Positions 36,778 to 46,498 are shown, counted from the stretch's first letter. The stretch: DNA of 64,000 nt from Piezodorus guildinii (GCA_023052935.1 CM041297.1:110599563-110663562), one strand, 5' to 3'. The notes: generated by a model from the sequence alone, not told the origin. Numbers and translations are program-made.

Positions 36778-37113
36778 CAGACCTCGCAAAATAATGATGA
36801 ATACTTCTTCCTGATTCTCCAGCACTCCTCCATTCGTTCATTGAAGAATCTCTTCCTTTCTCCAGTCCACTTTAGCCTTTGGGCTTCAGGTACTTTCTGT
36901 GACATCACCTCCCACGTATACACTTTGTGACTATAGACGCCTTTGTCCATTACGTCCGCTGAATCAGTCTGAGCTCTTTACAGATCAATTGTGTCATCCA
37001 GGCTTTAGTGATCTTGAGTCCCTGGATGTATCTGAAGATTCTGTTAGTGCGTCGCCTCTGGAAGCCTGCTGATGTGTCCATAAAATTTTAGTCGCCTGTT
37101 TCTAATGTCCCCG
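36778..37113 (-). pseudogene. RTE-like LINE ORF2 C-terminal relic
   Basis: Reverse-strand frames read RRLKFYGHISRLPEATRNRI, FRYIQGLKITKAWMTQL and, after stops, QRLKWTGERKRFFNERMEEC. This is the C-terminal signature of RTE-like LINEs (RRL.FYGH..R, then RI..Y, and W..ER...... RM.E.W). The same tail is seen in the relic at 11.7-13.3 kb. It abuts an (AT)n run at 37116. Confidence 0.7.

Positions 37114-37115
<2 letters not shown>

Positions 37116-37206
<91 letters not shown>
37116..37206. repeat. Compound (AT)n-(GT)n microsatellite
   Basis: About 26 AT units (37116-37168) followed by about 18 GT units (37171-37206). Confidence 0.97.
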
Positions 37207-37209
<3 letters not shown>

Positions 37210-37839
37210 ATTATATATATTTTTTCGTATGATAGGATGAAGCGTTAGATATAAAAACATATTTCTTGTTTTAATGTATAGATAAATCATCAACTAAGAA
37301 TATTTCTCGGATCTTATGTTTTTTTACCAGTTTCTAAAGCCTGGTGGAAATCACCTTTCCTTTTGAAAGAGGAAAAGTTCCATGTACTCTTTCATACAAA
37401 AAAAAAAAAAAAAAAAAAAAAAATGTAATTCTTCCATACAATGTATGGATTATAATAATGTAACAAACTGGTTTTCTAGGACTAGAATTAAATAACTAAT
37501 CCTCGCACAACTATGTTTATTTATTGGAAATTTCTGTAACAGAAATTGTTCATATATATATTTATGAATACAATGTGAAAGTTTTTTTGCATATTGAAAG
37601 CTTTACCCCGAAGCCCTGACTTGTATGCAGGCGAGCTAGCTTGTATGCAATATTTCCCATCTGCATGCCGAGAATGCTCCGGATTCCTAACCTTCTCAAC
37701 ACGTTGCCCACTATATTTTATGCTATACAGTATTTCTTCGTTAGAGGGGACTTCGTTTTCCTGGAATCAGATGCCGACCGTAGAGCAGTCCTGGGGTATG
37801 TAGTCTCTTCTCTACCTGAGGTCTGATACTCGTTTTAAA
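37207..37839. other. No gene seen, one poly(A) run
   Basis: A run of about 27 A at 37397-37423 might end an old retrocopy, but no body is recognisable. The frame at 37594-37803 has no motif. Confidence 0.45.
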
Positions 37840-38262
37840 CCATTCCCAAGTGTCTTATCATTATCATTTTCTTCCTCTAAAGTACCCTTAATTTTTTAAA
37901 TCCAAAAAATTAACCTTGTTAGCATTGATAAAAAATGGGTAAATATCTAAGCGAGTACTATATCCAAATACAGGAGAAAAAAGCAAACATTTTTTTATTC
38001 AATTTTTGTGTTTTTCAACTTAAATGCAGTAATATATAATATATATATAATATGCACAGATATATAATACTCGTATACCATTTGAAAGCTGAAGATTTTA
38101 GAAAAAAACATTATCTAATAATACAAGAGATAATTTAATAAAACACTTATTTCATAATCCTTCAACAATTTATTTTCATCGTTAACTGTATTTAAAAATT
38201 CTCAAATAGATTTTAACAACGGAGTTAAGTGAAAATCGTGTGCTGCGCGCACCAGATTTAAA
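37840..38262 (+). repeat. Family N, copy 6 (3' half)
   Basis: Contains CTCTAAAGTACCCTTAATTT, TTGTTAGCATTGATAAAAAA, a TTTGAAAGCTGAAGATTTTA block and the end TTAAGTGAAAATCGTGTGCT followed by GCGCGCACCAGATTT. Confidence 0.8.
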
Positions 38263-38751
38263 AATAATTTAATAAGTAGTTTAATTATATTTTTACTCAT
38301 ATTGGATTACATCTAATAAGAACAGTAATTTTTATTGTTTGATGGTACAAATGTTTATTTAGTGATTTTATTTATTTAGTTTCTGTACAATTTTGGATGG
38401 TCTCCTTTTTAGGAAAATCTAGTCCTTAATTCAGTATTGAAGGACATTATTGCAGTAATTTTTGTTTGTTATTAGGCTAATTTTTCCATTTTACATTAAT
38501 CTCAGTATCCAACGGGATTTTTTTTTTTTTTTTACTCTTCTCATTTCTTGTTTTTAAAAAAATGACAGTAGTGGGTATTCTACTCTATAGAAAATGATTT
38601 TAGATATGATCTTTTAGAAAAAAAAGATTAGACAAGGAATGAAAACAGTTTAAAAAAAAATGTCTTGTTTTTGTTGGTGCACTAAAGTTTTTATATACTT
38701 TTCTATATTTCTATAAAGAATTTTACAAATTCTAGCGTTTTTTTTTTTTTA
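38263..38751. other. AT-rich stretch, no feature seen
   Basis: Homopolymer T runs only. Confidence 0.45.
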
Positions 38752-39230
38752 GCGGATAACGCTGCTAAACTAGCCTGTACCATCTTTCCAGTTCTCTGAA
38801 TTTCCATTCCCTTGCCCGAATTGAAATAAAAAATGAGAAATGAAACCAAGGAAGCTTCGAACTCGAATCGACTGGAAGATGATCAAGACAACTTACTCAA
38901 GTCAATAAGAACCCACACGATGCCCTGGAACCTCGCCTCAGACCAAAGAAGAGAGCAATTAGTGTTCACAAGACTGAAGATAGGACACACGAGGCTAACA
39001 CACAGATGTTTATTGGAAGGCGCACCTCCACCAAAATTTGAACACTGTAAGGAACAAGTCACAACTGACACATAATGGTGGAGGGCAACAAATACCTACG
39101 AGAAAGAAGAAAGAATGGAATCGATGGGCTCGAACTGCTACAACTACTAGGGAAGGACAAAAATTCCACTCTAACGTTATTGAATTCATCAAAGATAATT
39201 ATTCAAACAATTGTAATTAATCCCACGAAC
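38752..39230 (+). pseudogene. I-type LINE, RNase H C-terminus, split by LINE-A
   Basis: The frame starts ADNAAKLAC (end of an RNase H domain, the ADxxAK motif), has two stops, then reads WNLASDQRREQLVFTRLKIG, HTRLTHRCLLEGAPPPKF and EHC. The TRL.IGHTRLTH..LL.G.PPP...C pattern is typical of the C-terminus of RNase H-bearing I-type LINEs. In shifted frame the sequence continues with LELLQLLGKDKN..LLN. It is interrupted at 39230 by the LINE-A insertion and resumes after 44023 (about 44036-44060, CGGTATCTCTAACC). It is a dead, 5'-truncated copy older than LINE-A. Confidence 0.75.
39219..39230 (+). other. Left target-site duplication of LINE-A
   Basis: AATCCCACGAAC, repeated exactly at 44024-44035 after the poly(A) tail. 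Before the insertion the sequence read straight through in the I-type LINE. Confidence 0.9.
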
Positions 39231-39245
39231 AGTTAATCAAGGTTC

Positions 39246-39257
39246 TGCGCATGCGCG
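39246..39257 (+). promoter_or_regulatory. GCGCATGCGC palindrome in LINE-A 5' UTR
   Basis: TGCGCATGCGCG, 15 bases from the element's 5' end, fits the NRF-1 consensus YGCGCAYGCGCR (Ewg is the fly homologue). A palindrome with the same core sits at the matching position of LINE-B (62411-62422). Jockey-type LINEs carry their promoter inside the 5' UTR, so this is a candidate activator site. Binding is inferred, not shown. Confidence 0.55.
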
Positions 39258-39549
39258 TGAGTATAGCAGTCATATTTCAAGTCGGCTCTCGGATTTCTTG
39301 CTTTTACAGTTGGATTTCACTTCAGCACAGTCTTGAAAACATCATCAGACTTCAGGATAACAACAACAGTTATTATTGGAGCAAACAGCGGTAAGTTGTG
39401 ATATAATTTACAGTGTAAAGTGAATGCTGAGTCACCTCTTCATATCAGCTGATTGCCAATAGCCCGGCAAGGCTGGTCTTGCTTAACTTTTTTAAGTTAT
39501 TGTTTTTTCCCCACATCTGGTTATTATTTAATTACTTTCTATACATGAA

Positions 39550-40858
39550 ATGCGATATTATCATCAAGTAATGTCCTCCAAAGCTTCAACTAAAAGATCT
39601 AGATCTAGTGGTTCAATCCCGTCACCTACAAAACAAAGACCCCGCCGTGATACTAATAAAAGATTAAATCTACAAGCAACCCCTTCCGGTACTAATTCAG
39701 AATCTGAACCACAACCTGGCACATCGTCACAAGGGATGACTGACGAATCGCCGTTTTTCACCCCAAATCCTTTTCAGATTTTACATAATGAAAAAGAAAA
39801 CATGGAATCTACTCCTATACCTAGTGAACCACAGCCTCCTCCAATATTTGTCAAAAATATTAGAAATTTCCAGTTGTTGTGTGCGCAATTGAACAAAATT
39901 ACCGAATCTACCAGCTACTACTGTATGAGTAGAATCAATGATACCAAAATATCTCCTACTACTGCCGAGACATATAGAAAAATAGTGAAATACCTAACTG
40001 AAACCAAAGCAGATTTCCATACCTATCAGCTACGCCAAGAGAGAGCTTTAAGGGTTGTAATCAGAAACTTACACCCCTCGACACCAGTTGAAGCTATTAA
40101 AGAAGAACTAACGGAGATGGGCTATAAAGTGCGGCAAGTCACTAACGTCCTAAAGGATAAAATTCCTCTACCTCTTTTTTGTGGATTTGGAACCAGCTGA
40201 AGGAGTTGAAAAAATCTATGACCTCAATAGATTGTACTATTCCAGTGTAAGAGTTGAAAAACCTTACACAAAGAGAGAGATAATTCAGTGCCATAATTGT
40301 CAAGCATATGGTCATACTAAAAGTTATTGTCATCACATACCTCGATGCGTGAAATGCGGTGAACAGCACAAGTCTGTGGAGTGTACAAAACCAAAATCAA
40401 CACCAGCTGTATGTGCTCACTGCCTCAAGGACCACCCGGCCAACTATAAAGGATGCCAAATCTATAAGGAACTCAGGACCAGGTTTCAAAAACCTCAAGT
40501 ACTGGATGAAACAACAAGACATGCAAGCACCAGAAGAGAACCCTCAAAACTTATTGATGCCAATGTATCATTTGCCCACCTACTTGGAGGTGGGAATCAA
40601 AGTACCGAACCCGTGACCCTGCCGGAACTAATAAATATACCTCAATCCATTCCACATATACCTCTTTCTCAAAATGTAACCAATCCTAAGAATCCTAATC
40701 CACCACAAATCTCTCATATTCCTCCTCCTTCAAACGCCACAGACCTTACCAGTTTGATGACATCCTTTATCTCCGAAATGAAATCCCTTGTTATGCCTCT
40801 AATATCACTCCTTACGAACCTTGTATCAAATCTCATTCCTGCCTTACAAAAACCATAA
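39550..40858 (+). pseudogene. LINE-A ORF1, gag-like nucleic-acid-binding protein (frameshifted)
   Basis: The start MRYYHQVMSSKAST is supported by LINE-B, which begins MRYFHQVMSSK. A basic, serine- and proline-rich N-terminus is followed by PPPIFVKNIRNFQLLC and VVIRNLHPSTPVEAIKEEL (start of the PRE_C2HC-like region). Three zinc knuckles follow: CHNCQAYGHTKSYC, CVKCGEQHKSVEC and CAHCLKDHPANYKGC. Frame 1 runs 39550-40200 and frame 2 40181-40858. They join at the T run 40175-40180, where LINE-B reads PLFFVDLEP without a break, so a length change there broke the frame. LINE-B also has about 11 more residues just before this point. The C-terminal third is proline-rich, then hydrophobic. The product should coat LINE RNA. 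A stop at 40856-40858 abuts ORF2. Confidence 0.9.
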
Positions 40859-43312
40859 ATGACCTCACCTAATTCCTTATCCATTCTCCTTTGGAACGCA
40901 AATGATGTTAGAACTCACACTGACGAACTAACAGCCGTACTGCAAGACAAAAACGTTGATGTTGCACTTATTACTGAAACTAGACTAACCACTAAACAGT
41001 ACTTCAAAATACCAGAATACATAACATACCGGACAGACCATCCAGACGGCAAAGCCCATGCCGGTACTGCTGTCATTGTCCGCCGATCCCTCTCCCATCA
41101 CTTACACCCACTTCCCGCCCACGATTACCTACAAGCAACTTCCATTGTAATCAAAACCTTTTCCTTTCCGCTTATCATCGCATCAGCATACTGCCCTCCT
41201 AAACATCCCATTTCCTCTGCCCAATTTGGATCCTTCCTCAACTCCTTGGGTAATCACTTCATTTTGGGTGCCGACTTAAACGCAAAGAATCAACAGTGGG
41301 GTTCTAGAACCACCAATTCTCGTGGACGGACGTTGCAGTCTGCACTCAACACCCGACGCTTTCATCTCCTACCTCCCGATTCTCCTACCTACTGGCCGAC
41401 AGATCCTAACCGTAATCCTGACATCCTCGACTTCTTCATCCACAGCGGATTAGGCTCCCTGAACTATTCCGTAACTCGCCTTGATGAACTATCCTCTGAT
41501 CATAGTCCATTAATCCTAAATGTATCCATAACTCCTATTCCGAAACCTTTCCCACCGTCATTCATTAGAGGCCCTGTCAACTGGAACCTCTTCCGCGAAA
41601 TCCTCACCAATGGTATTGACCTCAGAGTACCTCTCAAAACCCAAACTGACCTTGATGATGCCGTATATTCCTTTACAACCACGATTCAACAAGCTGCCTG
41701 GACTGCCTCCTCTCCCAAACAATCCCAAAGAATTCCTAACAAAAGCCATTTACCACAACACCTGAAGGACCTCATCAACACCAAACGCCGAGCCAGATCA
41801 TTATGGCAACGCACCCGCCACCCAGAAGATCGCCGCTCTTACAACTTTCTTTGTAGAAAATTAAAGCGGGAGTTGGCGATATTCCGTTCCCAATCCTACA
41901 ATTCCTACCTCTCATCTCTCTCGACTCGTGACAATTCCCTATGGAATGTCACGAAGAGAATTCTAAAATCCCACACAATTTCCCACCCTCTCCGGCGCTG
42001 TGATAGTTCCTGGGCTGCTTCCGACAAGGATAAAGCCGAGGAATTCGCACAGCACCTTTCCAAAGTTTTCACTCCTCATCCTGAGCTCAATCCAACCCAT
42101 ACTGCAACAGTTGAAGAGTTCCTTATGTCACCAATACCACTATCCTTACCACCTAAAGCAGTAAATCCATCTGAGGTTAAATATCTTCTTAAAAAGCTTC
42201 CTCTCCGTAAATCCCCAGGATACGACCTCCTTACTCCTCAGATCTTAAGACAACTTCCTCCCAAAGCCATTACATTTCTTGCATATCTCTATAACTGTAT
42301 CCTACGCACTACCTATTTCCCTCTCATATGGAAACATTCAACTATCATCCTTTTCCTAAAACCAGGCAAACCTTCCCACAGCACTTCATCTTACAGACCT
42401 ATTAGCCTGCTCCCGATCCTCTCCAAAATCTTCGAAAAACTCCTATTAAAACGAATCCTAGCCAAATTTCACAATTTTCCTTCACATCAGTTTGGATTTC
42501 GTCCTCAACATTCCACGGTTCACCAAGGCCTCCGAGTTGTAGACCACATTTCCTCCGCCCTTGAGTGCAAGGAGTATTGTTCGGGTGCCTTTCTGGACAT
42601 AGCTCAAGCTTTTGACCGGGTGTGGCACTCGGGACTGCTCTTTAAGCTCAAAACCCATTTACCTCAATCCTTATACCTAATCCTCCGATCCTATTTATCA
42701 AACCGCTCCTTCCGAGTTCGCTGCGGTTCCGAATTTTCCAAACATTATACTGTTGAGGCCGGTGTTCCTCAAGGCAGCGTCTTAGGACCCGTCCTCTACA
42801 TCCTCTACACCGCCGATATCCCTACCGATCCCGATACCTTTCTGGCAACATTTGCTGATGATACCGCCATTTTGTCATCCAATTCCGATCCTGAAGCAGC
42901 ATCGCCAAGTCTCCAAAAGCACCTTTCCCTTGTCGAAGACTGGTGCAATGCTTGGCGCATTAAGGTGAACGAAAGCAAATGCACTCACGTCACATTCACC
43001 CTTCGACGCAAATCCTGTCCAACGGTTAATTTCAATTCCATACCGCTTCCTTCCTCAGACACAGTCCGGTATCTCGGCTTTTTACTAGACAAAAGACTGA
43101 CGTGGAACCCACATACAAGACTAAAAAGAAAAGAACTCAACCGCAGATTCGGCCAGTTATACAGACTACTAAACAGAAAATCTCATCTTACAGTTGACAA
43201 CAAATTACTAATATACAAGACAGTACTGAAACCTATATGGACCTACGGACTTGAACTGTGGGGGACAGCTAAACATTCTAACATCAAACGCATCCAATCC
43301 TTCCAATCCTAA
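40859..43312 (+). CDS. LINE-A ORF2, endonuclease and reverse transcriptase (C-terminally truncated)
   Basis: 817 codons. The apurinic-like endonuclease comes first: LSILLWNANDV, ALITETRLT (about residue 40), LGADLNAKNQQWGSR (about 136) and SSDHSPL (about 212). A linker is followed by the reverse transcriptase: LPLRKSPGYDLLTPQIL, SYRPISLLPILSKIFEKLL, HQFGFRPQHSTVHQ, FLDIAQAFDRVWH (about 578), AGVPQGSVLGPVLY (about 633) and FADD at about 665-668, the metal-binding box. VRYLGFLLDKRLTWNP and KPIWTYGLELWG follow. The frame stops at TAA 43310-43312, after RIQSFQS. The 34 kb copy has a lysine codon here, and the same frame is open again to 43537 and ends RQWPRDLL, so about 75 residues are lost. ORF2 begins directly at the ORF1 stop (TAAATG). 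All catalytic residues I can see are present. Confidence 0.93.
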   Translation: MTSPNSLSILLWNANDVRTHTDELTAVLQDKNVDVALITETRLTTKQYFKIPEYITYRTDHPDGKAHAGTAVIVRRSLSHHLHPLPAHDYLQATSIVIKTFSFPLIIASAYCPPKHPISSAQFGSFLNSLGNHFILGADLNAKNQQWGSRTTNSRGRTLQSALNTRRFHLLPPDSPTYWPTDPNRNPDILDFFIHSGLGSLNYSVTRLDELSSDHSPLILNVSITPIPKPFPPSFIRGPVNWNLFREILTNGIDLRVPLKTQTDLDDAVYSFTTTIQQAAWTASSPKQSQRIPNKSHLPQHLKDLINTKRRARSLWQRTRHPEDRRSYNFLCRKLKRELAIFRSQSYNSYLSSLSTRDNSLWNVTKRILKSHTISHPLRRCDSSWAASDKDKAEEFAQHLSKVFTPHPELNPTHTATVEEFLMSPIPLSLPPKAVNPSEVKYLLKKLPLRKSPGYDLLTPQILRQLPPKAITFLAYLYNCILRTTYFPLIWKHSTIILFLKPGKPSHSTSSYRPISLLPILSKIFEKLLLKRILAKFHNFPSHQFGFRPQHSTVHQGLRVVDHISSALECKEYCSGAFLDIAQAFDRVWHSGLLFKLKTHLPQSLYLILRSYLSNRSFRVRCGSEFSKHYTVEAGVPQGSVLGPVLYILYTADIPTDPDTFLATFADDTAILSSNSDPEAASPSLQKHLSLVEDWCNAWRIKVNESKCTHVTFTLRRKSCPTVNFNSIPLPSSDTVRYLGFLLDKRLTWNPHTRLKRKELNRRFGQLYRLLNRKSHLTVDNKLLIYKTVLKPIWTYGLELWGTAKHSNIKRIQSFQS

Positions 43313-43596
43313 GTCCTCCGAACAATAGTTAATGCTCCTTATTACGTTACCAACTGTACCCTACACCATGACCTTAATATTCCGTTTGTTTTAGACCTGG
43401 TACCATCCAAATTTTCCAAATTTCATCAGAACCTTAGTCATCATCCTAACCCTCTAGCACAATCCCTATCCAGCACCACCCATCCCTACAATCCTCCTCG
43501 AAGATTGAAACGGCAGTGGCCACGAGACCTATTGTAAACATTTAAACTGGAGTTCTGACAATGGTCAGATCCTCCACTCATGTACGGTATGTTTGT

Positions 43597-43732
43597 GGCT
43601 ACAGCGCCCTAACTCAGCCTCCACTGGCTCAGACCAGTGATGCGGCTGAGATGGAGGTGCTGGGATCTCTTGGATTCCGCTTTTTCCTCCACAAGTGGAG
43701 GAAAAAGCGCTTGCTGGGGTCCCTTTAGCAAT
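43597..43732 (+). other. GC-rich hairpin module in LINE-A 3' UTR
   Basis: The 34 kb copy passes directly from GTATGCTTGTG to AATTGTATATA, whereas LINE-A has about 130 extra bases between the equivalent points. The extra module holds two structures. CTCAGCC (43613-43619) pairs with GGCTGAG (43644-43650) around an inner ACTGG/CCAGT stem. A 15 bp perfect stem, CGCTTTTTCCTCCAC with its complement (43678-43692 and 43695-43709), follows. Confidence 0.7.
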
Positions 43733-43989
43733 TGTATATATTGTATATAGTTATGATTGTGTGTAAGATGTTTATTTATTTGCCAACTTTTTATTTATCT
43801 CAATAATAGGTTTATGTTTCGATTTGTTTTGTTTTTTATTTATTATTATTATTTTATTGTATATATTTGAATTTATGTTATATTTTATGAAATTTGACCA
43901 TTATTATTATTTTCTGTATATATAGTATGAATGTGGTCTCTTATCAATATTATTATTGTTCATTTTGTAACAAATTGTAATATATCTCA

Positions 43990-44023
<34 letters not shown>

Positions 44024-44030
<7 letters not shown>

Positions 44031-44035
44031 CGAAC
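44024..44035 (+). other. Right target-site duplication of LINE-A
   Basis: AATCCCACGAAC, identical to 39219-39230. The host I-type LINE sequence resumes after it. Confidence 0.9.
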
Positions 44036-44060
44036 GGTATCTCTAACCTAATTTAGTGGT

Positions 44061-44834
44061 ACAGGGCACCAAAATGTTAAATAAAAAAAATGTATTCCTC
44101 TTTTTAATGATTTCAAATATTATTTAAGAACGAATTTTTAATTTCGCGAACTGTCAAACTTGGTTATGATCGTTAAAAGTTTCAAAAGTTTGCCGCCCCA
44201 GTTATTGAACTGGTCATGAGCCGAACTTGATGGAAGTGGCCCAATATTTTAAAGTCCATAATCCGCTTTGAAATCCCTCGGTTCAATTTCAGTTTCCTGA
44301 CCTAAGCGTGCTTATTCCTTCCTGCATTTAAAATATAAAGTTCAAAACCCTTTTAAATGATGAAATTATAATTTTCCATTTTACTTTTACGATGGACTTC
44401 AGACATTATATTGAAAAACTTTTGATGCTTTCGTTTAATGGGGATTTTGTTATGATTGCTGGAATAGGCAAGAGTCCAAATGAGCTGGAACGGTGCCGAA
44501 TATCTCATTATCATTTAGCGCACTTTAAACTAAGAAGATTTATCATTTTTAGAACTTTTTGGTGTTATCTTTAGTTTAAGATTATTTGTACCCTTTATAT
44601 TTATATTAATATATAACTGAAAGTTATTCGTTTTAAGAATAATTGTTTTTTTTAATTTTTTTTTTTTTTTTATATAATTCTTGATGAGATGAATTTAGGA
44701 CCAGAATGAACTCATAGGTTATTATTTAACAAAATATAAAATATGAGAAATATTGGAATATACGTCGTTATACTTTTTATTTCAAATAAAGAATAATATT
44801 ATTTCAATAAATAATTTATCTGTTAAATGTAATA
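44061..44834. other. AT-rich stretch, no gene seen
   Basis: The first part may still be the old I-type LINE's 3' UTR (TTTAGTGGTACAGGGCACC). The 60-codon frame at 44392-44574 has no motif. Confidence 0.45.
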
Positions 44835-44950
44835 TTATTACTTTCACTTACCTCTATATGAAATTAATAGTACGGGAAAGTATTGCGAGTTGGTAGTTAT
44901 GTTTTCACCTTTAGGGTCTCCTGAGTCCAAACGACCAAGTCCCGCAAAAT

Positions 44951-44994
<44 letters not shown>

Positions 44995-45240
44995 TTAAGT
45001 TGGGTGCGAAAACGAAAACTCCTGTTGAACTGCAATGTAATATTTAAGAAAAATATATGTCCGAGATATTACAGCAACATTTTAATCAAACTTTTTCATC
45101 AAACCAGAATAGCCAGCTTATACCAATCATTTTTCACTTTTTTACGATTTTTGTGTTATTTCACGAAATACCTAACAGCATATACTGGTCATACTTATAC
45201 AAAATGGTATAAGTTTAAACACTTGAAGTCTTAAAGAAAA
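44835..45240 (+). repeat. Family N, copy 7 (5' half) with expanded (GT)n
   Basis: Starts at TTACTTTCACTTACCTCTAT and continues with GGAAAGTATTGCGAG and AGGGTCTCCTGAGTCCAAAC. About 20 GT units (44952-44992) lie where other copies have only a few. TATGTCCGAGATATTACAGC follows. The copy breaks off near 45240. Open frames reading CVCVCV or HTHTHT are repeat artefacts. Confidence 0.85.
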
Positions 45241-45339
45241 TATGTAGTATTCGTAGAAATTTTTAATTTGTTTAGTTTTATTAGTTTATGTGATTGTATT
45301 TTATAATTTTTCTTCAATTATGATGAAAAAGTATTGGAG

Positions 45340-45500
45340 ATGCTGTTTGGGTGTGGGCTTATGATTTAAATTATACTTAGTAAGTAAACATAAGACTACC
45401 TGGGCATTCTGTTATCTAGTCGCCCTGATAAAGTCCTTAGATTTAGATTGAAACATCAGCACGCAAATATAAGTTCACTTATTGAACGTGATTTTGACAT
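45340..45500 (+). mobile_element. Penelope-like element tail candidate
   Basis: CTGATAAAGTCC, a short loop and AGATTGAAAC (45425-45454) resemble the hammerhead-like CTGANGA...GAAAC motif found in the terminal repeats of Penelope-like elements. AGTC and GATT can pair as stem II, but the conserved G8 is A, so it would be inactive. The downstream TATAAGTTCACTTATTGAAC is a short palindrome. There is no coding part nearby. Confidence 0.35.
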
Positions 45501-46311
45501 CATCCCAGTCTAATTTCCCAATAATTTATTATACTGTCAACTATTCGTTTATCATTATAACTACTATTACACTACTATTTTAATACATAACATTTTAAAT
45601 ATGCGAATAGATCTAGTATACGAATATTTGTGGTAATACTAAGAACGATATCTAAGAACCTAATTTCTAATTCTAACGTAAGTTCGAACTAGGTAAACCT
45701 AAGAACACAATTGAAACTAATGTTAAAATGTGCTAAAAATAATGTTTTCATTAAGAAATAAGGATTAAGTACGGAGATGGAAAACTCTTTCATTATATTT
45801 TTTCTGCGGACCTAGTATTATTCAAATGGCTTCCTTTCACTATTCATAGTTTCCTTTAGTTTAGTCCCATCGCGCGCGACCTAGAGACTTGAATGCTCCA
45901 CCCTTGGGGACTCAATGAAAATTAAAAACTACCAGAAAACTCCATTTTCTTGGTATTCACTATTTACTCTGTTTATAAGGCATCTTTATTCATGTTTCCT
46001 ATTTGCATTTCCTACCCTGTGTATAGCTCCCCGGATTTTACCTTCTAATTCGTGATTATGCCCCTGGTATATGCGTTAGCATCAAGGGGATAATTCCAGT
46101 CTTATGAATTATTTAAGAGTTGTATTTTGAGAGGGTATAATTATAACATATTCATTTAAACGTCTGTTTCGTTTATTTAATTACGTATATTGATTTTGTT
46201 TATTTAAGCAGGGTTAAATTGAGGAAATTGTTTTTATAACACATGTCCTTTGCTTGGTTAATTTATAATGTGGGGTTTACATGTTTCCTGTTTCTATTAC
46301 GCAAAACAAAA
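45501..46311. other. AT-rich stretch, no feature seen
   Basis: Nothing recognised, apart from a short CpG cluster (ATCGCGCGCGACC near 45870). Confidence 0.45.
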
Positions 46312-46498
46312 GCAAGAGCGGGGTGGTTGAGTGGATTAGAGCGCGTTACCTAGCAATCACATAGGACCAAAAATTATAACCAAACGAGTTCGCGTGTCGG
46401 TGCTGGGGGCTATTATCTCAGCATTTATCTCTCGTCCCCTGGGTGAGGAACTTTAAAGTGAAGTAGGGGTGAACACACACAAAAAAAAAAAATAATAT
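46312..46498 (+). mobile_element. tRNA-derived SINE-like sequence, family D
   Basis: The head GAGCGGGGTGGTTGAGTGGA followed by TTAGAGCGCG is tRNA-like with a good A-box region. The B box is degraded (GAGTTCGCGTGTC). It ends with CACACACAAAAAAAAAAAA. There is one copy only, and no target duplication is visible. Confidence 0.6.

Larger units (their letters stand above)
39231..44023 (+). mobile_element. LINE-A, full-length jockey-type retrotransposon
   Basis: A 4.8 kb element bounded by a perfect 12 bp target duplication and ending in about 33 A after AATAAA (at the 3' end, near 43989). Order: 5' UTR (39231-39549), ORF1 (gag-like), ORF2 (endonuclease plus reverse transcriptase), 3' UTR (43538-43990). 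It would copy its RNA into nicked target DNA by target-primed reverse transcription. It is full length and recent (perfect duplication, long poly(A)) but carries a frameshift in ORF1 and an early stop in ORF2. It supplies the reference for the truncated copies at 34.0 kb and others in the window. Confidence 0.95.

Noticed and set aside
40160..40200. Programmed frameshift in LINE-A ORF1
   Set aside because: LINE-B encodes the same protein in one uninterrupted frame, so a mutation is more likely than recoding.
41500..41749. Reverse-strand frames inside LINE-A ORF2
   Set aside because: Shadows of the 817-codon forward ORF.
44844..45234. Frames with CVCVCV or HTHTHT runs
   Set aside because: Translation of the (GT)n run within a non-coding family N copy.
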